From Stereum hirsutum FP-91666 SS1 (Eukaryota > Basidiomycota > Agaricomycetes > Russulales > Stereaceae): DNA of 64,000 nt. This document shows positions 44,338 to 55,575 of the stretch, piece by piece (the stretch's first letter is position 1; every line of letters starts with the position of its first letter). Below the pieces are notes generated by a model. It was not told the DNA's origin. It made no database searches and saw nothing but the letters and a program-made list of their open reading frames with translations. Both the position numbers and the translations under genes were made by a program. The stretch covers positions 784,449 through 848,448 of the forward strand of contig NW_006763145.1 in the NCBI RefSeq assembly GCF_000264905.1. The letters are read 5' to 3'.

Positions 44338-46163
44338 TCAACTCTTCTGGAACTGTACGAACCCACCATCCTCGAGATGCTTGAGATGCTCATCTCGGTG
44401 CGCACGTACTTGCTTCTCCATACCCGAGGCCCAGATGGGGACGGCGATCTGTACATATACATTCAAATGAGGTAGGGTGAGGGAGACGGTAGTGGAAAGA
44501 ACGCACGTAGGCGACAAAGTCGTAGAGACCGTCGAGGATCCAGTTGTTTCGCGGTGCGGCCTGGCGGGACGATGCCCGGAAGAGGTCGGTGATGAAGTTT
44601 CCAGTGATCTGGAAATTGCCCTTCTGTACACCTATTCAACAAACCGTAAGGCATATCAGTCATCGACAGGGCGGACGGTATGAATCAAACAACACTACCC
44701 TTGAACAAAATATCCGCTGCTTGCTCCGCCGTCAACCCATCGTCTCCTTCCTCAATCTTCAACGTCAACTTCGGCTTCAACTTATTCTCCTCCTCATATC
44801 CCTTCGTAAACATTGTCGGCGGGAAGAAAATATGGACATCTATCCCGTACAACAAAAACTCCTGCCTCAACATATCCGCCAGGCCCCTCAACGCATGTTT
44901 ACCCGGTGCGTACGACGAGTATCCGGGGATAGTCATGAGTCCGAGTGTAGAGGAGACGAAGGTGATGTGCCCGGTGCGGTTTTGGGAAACCATGAGTTTT
45001 GTCACGGCATGCGCGGTGTAGGTTTGGACCCAGTAGGATTGGTCCATCCCAGAGGAAAGATCGGAAGGGGTGTATTCAAGGAAGTAGCGCGGGTTAGAAG
45101 TGCCGGCGCAGAGGAAGACAGCGTCGGGGGCGAGGCCGGAGTGTTTGGCGACGACGTCTTCAAGTGCGGTGCTGGCTTCGCTGGGGTCAAGGAGGGAGTG
45201 GGAGAAAGATTGAAAGATCTGGTCTGGAGAGACGCGGCAACCCTGGTACAAAATGATGCAAAGATTAGGATCAGCAAAAACGCTTCAAAGTATTCGGATA
45301 ACACCACAAGACTGCATTGATTCTTTTAGGCAACAACGTCTATCTTCCCGACAAATCTCAGGACATATTTCGAGGATGCTTAGCAAAATCTGCGCGGCGC
45401 CACACGTCAGGGGTAGTCCTAACGCCACAACGAATCGTGGCTCAATGTCAGAGCCCATCGACGAATATGAAACAGTCGACTCAAGTAACATGAAGGAATT
45501 ATTTCGTGTAGGGTATGGTCTCCACCTCACGTCTGAGAACATGTATCAGCCCACACGACCTAGAATGGAGGTGAAATTATGATATTTCGACAGCCCTCAG
45601 GCCCAAGCGAATATTAGCACTGACGAGCGCCGTTCAGATATTCAGCCGCTTGGCCGAAAATAGAATATAGGATTCTGGAATTCTGTAGCTGGCGACCCAC
45701 CATGAAAGGCTGGGCCGAAAACATCCCTGTGAGGCAGAGGCTGTAACGTGTTTGCCAGGCCAGAGCCACAAAGACAATACAAGACACAGAGAGGCAAAAA
45801 TTCCTATACATGAGTTAAAATTTCGACTGTTGCAAGAGTACTGCCATCGTAGGCGAAGCTCCCCACGGACATAGGCCGGCTTACTGTTGCTGTGAAGTAT
45901 ATCAAACAAAAATTACACCCACCTCAATCTCGGTCAGAGCAGAAGCTAGGTTCTTTTCATTCCGAGCAACAATGGAGACATGTGCGCCTTTAGAGGCCAC
46001 AATTTTTGAGAGAGCAAGACCCAAGCCTGAGCTCCCCCCAGTGATGTACACATGCTGTTTGCAGCGAGCCAACGTCAGTGTCTAAGCTCGACTTGTTCAG
46101 AATCATGAAACCACTCACCTTTCCTTTCGGATCCCATTGTTTTGAATTCCAAAACATTGCCAT
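44338..46163 (-). CDS. TSC10: 3-ketodihydrosphingosine reductase (short-chain dehydrogenase), left copy
   Basis: It reduces 3-ketodihydrosphingosine to dihydrosphingosine with NADPH on the cytosolic face of the ER, the second step of sphingoid-base synthesis. It starts at 46163 ([15 protein letters not shown]). Exon 2 has the NADP loop [20 protein letters not shown] and [11 protein letters not shown]. The next exon starts at about 45252 ([18 protein letters not shown]) and includes [15 protein letters not shown], the active-site Ser of FVSSTLG and Tyr/Lys of [14 protein letters not shown]. Two more exons give [17 protein letters not shown] and [20 protein letters not shown], ending at 44338 with a C-terminal hydrophobic segment. 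The intron before GCRVSP is about 670 bases, unusually long here. It is divergent from the DUF6533 gene at 46841. A second copy lies at 53.3 kb. Confidence 0.88.
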
Positions 46164-46840
46164 ACTGGCCTGTTAGTTCAAGATGGTCGAGGGGGTATGG
46201 GTGGGGAAGGAGAGCGCGACCGACACGACATGATGCCTGTTCTAATGTTGATACTTCGGCCGTGCGGCGTGACAGAGGTTCTTGCGCCTGTCACACTCGC
46301 AAGGCCAAAATACATTTTAGGCTATTTTAGGCCAGATATCCGTGACACTTTAGCTCCGAAAGATGCGGCATCTTCCGTTGAACAACTCCGTCATTCCAAA
46401 GCAGGCAAGGTCAACCCTGAAACGCACTTCCATCTACAGCATCAGGCAGACATGCCCTTCTACCGCCTAATTACGAGTTGCTATCTGCCTCGTTTCCTCT
46501 TCTTCTCGCTTGGACTGGCTGAGAACGGCTCAAACTGTGTTAGAGCGGCACGACACGGCGCTCGAAGAAGTGATGCTGCGAAAGTTGTTCCTCATCGATG
46601 AGCCTGCAGGCGAGATAGAACGGGACCTGCTGATGTGTGTCACCAATAAGTCTGGGTGCCGTGACGAGTTGGCTCCCCAGACCTGCGAGGCCGTGATGAT
46701 GGTCAAGGCATTTGCCTACTCTTAGACGCTCATGAATTAACATAGGCTAGAAGGGGGTACTGGGGGATGGTGGACGGAATATTGCAAGCGTCTGTCCTTT
46801 CTTGCCTTCGTTCATCCACCTCCCTTGGGTCGCGCTGGAC
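46164..46840. promoter_or_regulatory. divergent promoter, left copy of duplicated pair
   Basis: 677 bases between the starts of the reductase (minus) and a DUF6533 gene (plus). The mirror-image spacer at 52574-53271 is 698 bases long. Short open frames here are ignored. No specific site is claimed. Confidence 0.5.
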
Positions 46841-49022
46841 ATGAGCGATCTCGCAACGCAGGTGTTCCAGTTGCAAGCTGTCAAGGTGAGTCGCCAGCGT
46901 ATTGGAATTCTCCCATACAGTACGGTCTAAAACCTAAATGTGATATCGTCGCAGTATGTGCAGGGTAAGTGATAATTCAGCGAGGCAAGATCTCGACATG
47001 TGGACTAACAGAAACGTCTGCATGTGCAGTGGCGGCGATGACCCTCCTCGTGAGACCTTTCTTACTTCCATCGATGCTCCCGATGTTGTGCTCCGCCTTA
47101 CATATCCGTATCTGAAGATTCACGATGCTGTTATATGCGTTGAGTCCGAGGTATCTGACTTTTACTCTTTATCTCACAAGCAGAATCTCTAAACATGCTT
47201 GTCGTGTTTTTCTTGAAGGTCCGCCTTATCTGGTCCACGCCGTGGTCGGTACCCAAAGTACTATACCTCATCAGTCGATATTCGCCTTTTGTTGATACTA
47301 TACTCGACATATATGGTCTGTATTTTCAGTCATAATATATGACATAGAACTATTGATGAACGGATTGGTCGAACTGTAATATAATATGGAACAGATTATC
47401 TCGCTCCCCATCCCTCGCCACGGGTATGTTGTCATACTACCCTCCCGAGTATCGTATGTACTCACCTTCATATGCCCTAGGTCTGCTACATCACTTACAG
47501 TACATCAAGTGGTAAGCGCTCTTGGACCTATTGTTATTATTTCACATCTCATCTGAAGACTTCTCTCCTCGAGATAGTTCTCACAGCAGTTGGCGTCGCG
47601 ATATCGGAACGTAGGTATCCTCACATACCCCTGTGTCTCCTCCTGATTCCTACTACCTACTGAGATCCGAATCGTCATGTCCAGTCATTCTCTTCGTGCG
47701 AACATGGGCCCTATATGATCGTAACATGAAACTTCTTTACGCCTTTTCAGCACTCTGGATCGTGAGTCGACCTTCTGCTCCATATTTTGAGTTCATTACT
47801 TATTTTATCCCTTTGTGCTCGCGTTGTTGTCAGGCTGGGTTTGCTGTAGTATGTTGGGCGGTAGGAACCTTCGTGAAATCTATCGTCTGTACGTGCTTTC
47901 CCTTAAGTTTTCCTCGGTAATCATGATCTCATGCCTTGGTTGGTGTCGGTGTGAATCTCAGTCGATCATCGTGCTCCACCACTGGACCGCCTTTCGGGAT
48001 GCTATATGGCCGTCGTGGATCCTACAGTATTTCTATGTTTTGTGACGTTGTTTGTCGTGGAATTAAGTACGTCCCGTCCCTCTGCTCATATCCCGGCACT
48101 CTCGTGTGGGAAGGTGGAGGTCTTCATCATTAATGGTGATTCTTAGTACTGGTATCGTTAACGGTGTGGAAGGGTGTTAAGCTTTGTAAGTTACTTTTGT
48201 CTCTTCCCAAGGTTCTTGCGCTAAACTCAATCAACAGTGCGGCAGAGCCATTTAAGTCCACTCATGAAGAGTTTCTATCGGGAGAGTGCGTACAAAACTC
48301 GGTCTACCATCATCACATATTCGTGTGAACGAAGTACTAATCGCTCCAATTCGCATGATTAGGCATATTCTTCTACCTCGCTATATTTCGTGCGCTCGTC
48401 TTTCAACTCTTATATTCTCTCTATGGATCTGATCCCGAAACCACATACCCTCCAGCTCTGACCCTCGGAAACGTCATAATCTTCCTCGCCGCTCCCGTAA
48501 GCCCTTTACCCCCTTCCTCAAACCGGCCTGCAGCCATATATCAAATCGTCTGACTATCACTACGTATGTACACAGTCCGACCTTCTCGACCTCCTCGACA
48601 CCCTGATGCGCGTAATGCACTCCATCCTCTGCTGCCGCATCCTCCTGCACCTTCGTTCCGCAGGCCACACCCATCGTCGACAGCTCGCCTGGCGGCGATC
48701 CGGATCATCAAACAATAATGAGCATCCTTTCAGTCCTTCCAGTTCCGGCTCCGATTCACGCTCAGGGGTGATATCACAAGATATGGTCTATGCATCTAAT
48801 TTGGCGGGAGATGAGGATGGCGGCCATAGTGGGCAGCGTGGAACAGTGAAGAAGGTACCTGTACGTTGGGATAGGAATCAGTCTGATAGAGCGGGGGCGC
48901 AGAACACGGGGATATTTGGGATCCTTCGTGGGCTTGGGCATGCGAGGATGGATTCGGGAGGAAGTCAAGCGGGTATGTTGGCCGGTGCTGAAATGGGTCA
49001 TGTCTGCACTCGTTATTTTTGA
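46841..49022 (+). CDS. DUF6533-domain seven-helix membrane protein, left inverted copy
   Basis: It starts at 46841 (MSDLATQVFQLQAVK). Several very short exons follow: YVQ, VAAMTLL, IHDAVICVESE, VRLIWSTPWSVPKVLYLISRY. Together they read as the DUF6533 domain. Later come SPFVDTILDIY, TAVGVAISE, VILFVRTWALYDRNMKLLYAFSALWI and AGFAVVCWAVGTFVKSI. The end is LLDLLDTLMRVMHSILCCRILLHL and a Ser/Gly-rich tail. The tail stops at GGSQAGMLAGAEMGHVCTRYF (49022). The mirror copy continues about 60 residues further (to EVYEMKRIG), so this copy has lost its end. A matching end lies on the opposite strand at 49410-49730. Function is unknown. Confidence 0.72.
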
Positions 49023-49095
49023 GTGAGGTCTGAGTATTATACATGTATGTGGTGCATGAACGAGCATGATGAAAAGGCCGTGAATAAGTTAGGTA

Positions 49096-49302
49096 CAGTC
49101 AATTACCCCGTGGTGGGCCAGTACCCCGTAATGGGTCACCTACTGTTTACGGTGAGGGCTGGCATCGAAAGGCCAAGAATGCTATGATATCATGCTCCAA
49201 AGCTTCGAATGGGAGCACAACTCCACCATATGAGGTGTCGAGCGCCCGCATTTGGAAGGTGACCCATTACGGGGTACTGGCCCACCACGGGGTAATTGAC
49301 TG
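49096..49302. mobile_element. 207-base MITE with 46-base perfect terminal inverted repeats
   Basis: CAGTCAATTACCCCGTGGTG begins the left end (49096). The first 46 bases recur exactly as the reverse complement ending at 49302. TA flanks both ends (49094-49095 and 49303-49304), which fits a Tc1/mariner/pogo-type TA target. CAGT ends also suit that group. The ~115-base centre has no coding content. It lies just beyond the truncated end of the left DUF6533 gene. Confidence 0.8.
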
Positions 49303-49409
49303 TAGTAAAAGTAGATAGATTGTGAGCACGTAGTAATCGTACAGTCCCTCGAGTATATCCTGGTATAGGAAGCAAAACGCGTAAGAAACTCAAAGAAAAG
49401 AAACAAATA

Positions 49410-49730
49410 TCATCTCATCCTTCGCATCTCATAAACTTCGTGTCCCTCTCCTGTCTCTGGACCAAACATCCCGCCTGCACCAACAGTCCGACTCTCCAGA
49501 TCCCTAGATTGATCGTACCCGTACAGTTCCTCCGCTCTCCATTCCTCGTGTTCGTTCCTCGCTGCTATATCGTGATCCTGACCATGTCCGTCTTCGTAGC
49601 CATACTCGTCACCGTTACCACTGGGCCGAATGTCCAACACGCGCTCCTCGTCCTCATTGTGGTGATGACCTCGTGTCACCTCGTTCGGACAGTGCGGGAA
49701 CACGCCCAATTCCCCATAGTTTCTTCCCAT
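49410..49730 (-). pseudogene. orphan DUF6533-gene C-terminal tail, opposite orientation
   Basis: On minus, the frame contains NEDEERVLDIRPSGN, RAEELYGYDQSRDLESR and the end EVYEMRRMR, stopping at 49410. This matches the last ~60 residues of the right copy (EDSEQVLDIRSDN, RAELYRHRTKSLRSRDLER, EVYEMKRIG at 50182). There is no membrane domain upstream on this strand. The simplest reading is that the 3' end of the left DUF6533 gene was inverted. A third, mostly deleted copy is the alternative. Confidence 0.65.
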
Positions 49731-50181
49731 TCAAGCTCTAATAAATCATGTTTTTTTTTTTGTTAAATCGCCCCTAGATCATTTTCGAAGTCGTCTGGCT
49801 ACAATCATAGCAGTGGGACATCGAATGGGGAGGGGGCATTTCCGACACTTTGGCGGGCGCGGCCAGTGTTCGAACGACAGTTGCCGGACAACACCTTCTG
49901 AAAAATCTACAACAAAATTGGACATGTAGGTAAGTTAGAGTAGAGGGCACCCCGTGTGCCGTGTTTCATAGCAAGAGAACTTAATCAATCACAACACTAA
50001 CAGCTGGGCCGAAATGCCTCGGCCCTCAAGAGGCATAATGGTGCCTAAATAAAAGCAATGATGAAGACAAAAGGTTAAACCTACAAACAAATTATGCCAG
50101 AAATACCAAGAAATACATCCCAAATATTCATCAGTAGAAGACACGCAGCACACTACATTGGACCATTCAAAGAACCCACAT
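49731..50181. other. centre of the inverted duplication
   Basis: About 450 bases between the orphan tail and the stop of the right DUF6533 gene. AT-rich, with an 11-12 base T run near 49750. No gene was seen. It should hold the 3' end signals of the right copy. Confidence 0.4.
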
Positions 50182-52573
50182 TCACCCTATCCTTTTCATC
50201 TCATAAACCTCTTGCTCCTCTACTAGTAGTCCCCTTTCCAAATCCCGCGATCTGAGAGATTTTGTCCTATGACGATATAACTCCGCTCTCCGATCCTCCT
50301 CTACGACTCCGTGATCATAGGGGTCATCAACGCCATTGCGAGCTTGATAGTAGTTATCGGATCTGATATCAAGGACCTGCTCCGAGTCCTCTCTCTCTTG
50401 GCTCTCCTCAGCTTGGTGTGCAGCCAGCATACTGACCCGACTACCTCCCGACCCCACCTTCGTGTGACACGCAGCAAACACACCACTCTTGGACCCAAAC
50501 ATTCTCTTCACACTCCGAGTAGCCTTCGGTCTGTCTGACTTTATTTTCTCTTTCTCCCATCTCACAGACGCCGTCTTTCGATCCGTACCCCTCTTAACTC
50601 CATCGCCGCCACCATCGCTGCTCTCTCTACCCTCCCCACCCACACCCTGGCCGCCCTCGTCCATACTATTCAAAGTCTCTCCCGCCACAAGTCGTTTGAA
50701 AGCGATATCGCGGGATACTTCCCCCGAGCGTGATGATTGCTGTTGAGAAGGATTGGACGAGGAGGAACCTGACCCTGCGTGACGCCAGGCGATGTTTCGA
50801 CGATGTTCGTGGCCAGCGGAACGGAGGTGGAGGAGGATACGGCAGCAGAGGATGGAGTGCATGACGCGCATGAGGGTATCAAGCAGGTCAAGCAGATCTG
50901 ACTGCACACATAAACGTGAACATGAGGTGAAGATAAAAATGTAAAATGAGGGGTCTTACTGGAGCGGTGGAAAAGATTATAACGTTGCCGACGGTTAGGG
51001 CTGGAAGAAAGAAGTGAGGAGTTAGGGAGCTCGAGGTCAGGCGATTATCGTGGAGGAGTGATTAGTGCAAATTAGTGAGCTCACGAAAAAGAGCGAGATA
51101 GAAAAGAATGCCTGACATTGGAGAGATTCAGTCGGTATCCGATTCAGTTGATGATAGAAAATATACGCACTCTCTCGATAGAAGGACCTCATGAGCGGGC
51201 TCAGATGACTTTGTCGCACTACTCCTCGTTTCAGCAACCGTGACTCTTTGCGATCTAGTTCCACAAGTGATAATACAAAACAGTTTAACTCACGGAGCTT
51301 GACGCCCTTCCATACCGTCAATGACACCAAGACTGTAAACATCGTCAGCACGAGAACTGGCATCTTCACGCGAACTAGGTCCTCAGACTTGATGAAGTCA
51401 CGGGGAAGCCGTACCCAATTCGACTATCAGCAGTGTAACAAAGCATAGAAACACCGTAGGATCTACGACGGCCATGAAACATCCCGCAACACGATCCAAC
51501 GGCGCTGCACGATAGCCAACTAAGAGTTGGTATGATTTACCATGTAAGCACCACCAATCGAAAAAGAAATTATATCGACGAGCACCTACAGACGATAGAT
51601 TTGACGAATGTCGCTACTGCCCAGCATACAACGGTGAATCCAGCCTATATAGAAAAACGCAGGTGAGCCATCTGACACTGATCGCGAGCACGAGAAGGCG
51701 ACTTACAATCCAGAGTGCGGAGAAAGCGTACAGAAGCTTTGAGTTGCGGTCCCAGAGTGCCCAAGTTCGCACAAAAAGGATGACTTTGTAGATGAAGTAT
51801 GAGCCTTGTTCTGATGGCAGGAGATTGCTGATGAGGCTGCCTACTTTCGGAAATGGCGACACCGACTGCTGTAAGAACTATCGAAACGAAATCAGATGAT
51901 ATAACATGTAAAAAGATAAATTCCGACATACCGCTGCCTACACTGTATGTGATATAGCAGACCTGATCCACGTAGAGATGAGCATATTATACAGCTGCGA
52001 TGCAAGGTTATCTCGTACGTGTGGCGAAGGATGGGGAGCAAGGTAATCTGTCCCACGTCACAATACCGATGAGACGTCTCAATTATGTGCACAGCAGATA
52101 CAGCACTTGTGGCACATACCATAGATGTCAATCAGGGTATCGAGGAAAGGCGAGTAACGACTGACGAGGTATAATACTTTGGGCACCGACCATGGCGTTG
52201 ACCAGATCAGGCGGACCTTGAACAGACATCAAGATCGCCAGGAAGAGTTGAAGAGTATGATGAATTACCTCGGAATCAACGCAGATAATAGCATCGTGGA
52301 CCTGCAAATATCAACACGTAAGTCAGGGTACAATATCGAGAATAACGATGTCGAGGCCAGATGGGAACATACCAGAAGGGTCAACGACGCCACTGCGGCC
52401 GTGACACATTCAAACTTCTTGTCAGCACAGATGGTGACTTCTCTTACAAGGATTGCTTACCCTGAACATACTATAGCGGCCACGCTTTCGGTCTTCCACT
52501 ACGCATGGACTAGAAATGGGCAGCTCACCTTGACCGCCTGAAGTTGGAATGCCTGCGTCGAAACGTCTCCCAT
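50182..52573 (-). CDS. DUF6533-domain seven-helix membrane protein, right inverted copy
   Basis: It starts at 52573 (MGDVSTQAFQLQAVK, compare MSDLATQVFQLQAVK in the left copy). Exons then give KKFECVTAAVASLTLL, VHDAIICVDSE, VRLIWSTPWSVPKVLYLVSRY, SPFLDTLIDIY, YLAPHPSPHVRDNLASQLYN, TAVGVAISE, VILFVRTWALWDRNSKLLYA, and LLDLLDTLMRVMHSILCCRI followed by a long Ser/Gly/Lys-rich tail ending EVYEMKRIG at 50182. The exon plan matches the left copy. It is complete at both ends, so it is the better guide to the ancestral protein. It faces away from the reductase copy at 53272. Topology is inferred from hydrophobic stretches. Function is unknown. Confidence 0.72.
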
Positions 52574-53271
52574 GGCCACAGCGCTGTGAAGATGGTGGGG
52601 GAGTGAAGGGAAGACAAATCAGACCAACTCTCTTTCATGGCAGCGTCTACTGGGAAGATGGCTTCAAGATCCTCCATCACGCGCACGGCCGGTGCGGGCA
52701 CATGTAGCAGTTCTGAACTTGAAGCAGCCAACATCAGAACACACAGCCCTACCCAGCCTCAGGCCTCAGGCCTCATCCATGTTGGCCATCAACCGCTGCT
52801 CTTGCCATCTTTCCTGGAGCCGAAAATTACCTTTCCCGTTCGACTCCTCTGCACGATCACACGTTGATGTTCCGTACCATCATCCGCTCTAACACAAGAA
52901 GTATCCTAGTAGCCATTCGCAGCCAGTCTAAGCGCGACGATAGGGAGAGAATGGAGCGGAATGGGACCGGCTCTCCTTGAACAGTACTCGCAGCCACTAT
53001 ACTCAGGTTCGTCGATACATTAGTGCACTTACTTGGTGCCCCTCTCGGCACTGGCAGTTGTGGAAATAGCAGTGTGTGTTTGGCGGAAGAAGCCGGCGTC
53101 GACCCTGGAATAGGGGCAGTATTTTGGGCGTGACTCGTCACTAAGGTCCTCTCGTCACAGATCCCGCTCGAAGCTGCTCGAAGGGCATCAACACCCCTGC
53201 GAGCATCATGCCCCTCCCGCTCTCTCCCCATCTCCAACCACACTGTCTGGACCAGCGATTAAAATTAAAAA
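52574..53271. promoter_or_regulatory. divergent promoter, right copy of duplicated pair
   Basis: 698 bases between the right DUF6533 start (minus) and the right reductase start (plus), the mirror of 46164-46840. A minus-strand frame at 52857-53243 is not supported as a gene. Confidence 0.5.
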
Positions 53272-54929
53272 ATGTTTTGGAACTCTACAAAGTGGGATCC
53301 GAATGGCCAGGTGCGTCATTAATATTTACATTTGCAGGAAACGCAGCGTTGACTTCAAGTCCGAACAACTTAGCATGTATACATCACTGGCGGCAGTTCA
53401 GGCTTAGGCCTCGCACTCGCTAAAATTGTCGCCTCGAAAGGCGCACATGTCTCTATCGTAGCCCGTAATGAAAAGAATCTTGCGACTGCGTCGACTGAAA
53501 TTGAGGTACGTACGACTTTTGTCAAACTTTTGTCGTGGGCTTCATAGTATGAGGCAGCGGCTACTGGTAGCGCTCTATGTACGGAGCAAGCTCAATCGCT
53601 CAATGCATTATGCATTATTTCTCCCGGCCTGCCGAGTTCAAAGTTGGTGGATGCATCTGTACCGCATTCACCTACCATGGGTTCGGGCTTGTCGACGTCC
53701 ACCAGCGTCCACCCTGCCATCCCGGTACACTTCGTAATGATGGGTCAGCGCTTAGCCAGGGCCTATTTTGGTGCAACATCTGCCCGGCGTCGAGCTCTCT
53801 ATTCCCATGCGGCAATGATGCGCCACAACTCATCGCGGCGTTGATTCTATTCATAGAAGACTTGTATAGATTGATTACTTGTCCATATATTATAACTTCT
53901 ACTATTGGATATCGGAAGAACTGTACTCATCCGGTTTTGTATGCCATCCTATACTAGGCCTGCCGCGTCTCCTCAGACCAAATATTTCAATCCTTCTCCC
54001 ACTCTCTCCTTGAGGCAGCCGGAGCAACCGCAGCGCTCGAAGACGTCATCTCCAAACACTCCGGCCTCGCCCCCGACGCTGTCTTCCTCTGCGCCGGCTC
54101 TTCTAACCCGCGATACTTCCTCGAATATACCCCTTCCGACCTCTCCTCCGGGATGGACCAAGCCTATTGGGTCCAAACCTACACCGCGCACGCAGTTACA
54201 AAACTCATGGTTTCCCAAAACCGTACCGGACACATCACCTTCGTCTCTTCCACACTCGGACTCATGACCATCCCCGGATACGCGTCGTACGTGCCTGGTA
54301 AACATGCGCTGAGGGGGCTGGCGGATATGTTGAGGCAAGAGTTCCTGTTATACGGGATTGAAGTGCATATTTTCTTTCCGCCTACGATGTTTACGAAGGG
54401 TTACGAGGAGGAGAATAAGTTGAAGCCGAAGTTGACGCTGAAGATCGAGGAGGGAGACGATGGTTTGACGGCGGAACAGGCGGCAGATATTTTGTTCAAA
54501 GGTGCGTTGTTGGGTTTCCTCTTCCTGTCAAGTACAGTGCGAGGCTATGATTGATGTGCTTGTACGGTGTGTTTGGATAGGCGTCCAAAAAGGCAACTTC
54601 CAGATCACTGGGAACTTCATCACTGATCTCTTCCGAGTATCGTCACGCCAGGCCTCACCGCGACACAACTGGATTCTCGACGGTCTCCTCGACTTCGTCG
54701 CCTACGTGTGTTTCTTTTTCTTCCTCATTCTCTTTCACGTTTCCCGCGGATCGAGCCTAACATACGCGCATGGACCATTGTGGCCCCATCACTCAATTTC
54801 GTTACGCAGATCGCAGTCCCGGTCTGGGCCACCGGGATGGAGAAACAAGTGCGTGCGCACAGAGAAGAACATCTCAAACATCTCGAAGACGGCGGGTTCG
54901 TGGAGTTCCAGAAGCAGTCAACAAAGTGA
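53272..54929 (+). CDS. TSC10: 3-ketodihydrosphingosine reductase, right copy
   Basis: It starts at 53272 ([13 protein letters not shown]). Intron 1 ends before CATGTATACATC to give [20 protein letters not shown] and [20 protein letters not shown] ~450-base intron leads to [55 protein letters not shown] with the catalytic Ser, Tyr and Lys, then [20 protein letters not shown] and [20 protein letters not shown], ending at 54929. By eye it matches the left copy at roughly nine residues in ten across the main exon, far closer than the two linked DUF6533 proteins match each other. Both copies look functional, so the organism may carry two reductases or this region may undergo gene conversion. Confidence 0.87.
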
Positions 54930-55575
54930 GCATCGACGGCGCCTGCATGTCGTGCGTGGCCCTCTCGAAATCTGCGACTTGTTCGTTCTTGGTATTTATG
55001 TGTCGGGATCTTTGCTAATGGTAAGGATGGTGGATGTGATGAATGTGATCATGGTATACCCTCTTCTTCTGTGTCCGTACTGTTTTGTCGTGTTTCTCAG
55101 GCTTTCGAGCTATATTTAGATCGCCCGGCATCGTCTACTTAATATTGCTTTTTAAATCATTGTCCGACCAGTCGGTGGTCCATCGTATCGTTGCTCATAC
55201 GAGGTTGCGACCGAGTCCTTACGCGAGTGAAATTTTATAAGCTAACACTGGGCAAAAACACTTTCTGTGCTCAAAGCCCACTGTTCGATGCCAACCTCGG
55301 AATAACGTTGTGTCAGTCTCCGTGTGTGCAAATAGAGTTGGGACCTCAGACCCGTAACGTCAGTACAATACGCGATACCATTTCGTGTCAACGCTTCAAC
55401 CATTATATATTATAAGAACATTATGTTTACCGATCAAAACAGAACGTCGTCCACAGCCAGAAGCAAAAATAACAACAACAAAGCACGTCAGTTCAGCCCT
55501 ACGCTCATCCCTCAGTCCTCGGCCTTCCATCTTCTCCCAACTCTCGACAACCACTCCCGTACAACTACACCGACC
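54930..55575. other. intergenic, convergent 3' ends
   Basis: About 645 bases between the right reductase and the minus-strand glycosidase-like gene. No gene, repeat or RNA was recognised. Confidence 0.45.

Noticed and set aside
44544..45320. 258-codon plus frame across the left reductase
   Set aside because: Antisense to strongly conserved reductase exons.
53905..54267. 120-codon plus frame starting near 53905
   Set aside because: Out of frame with the right reductase exon it overlaps.
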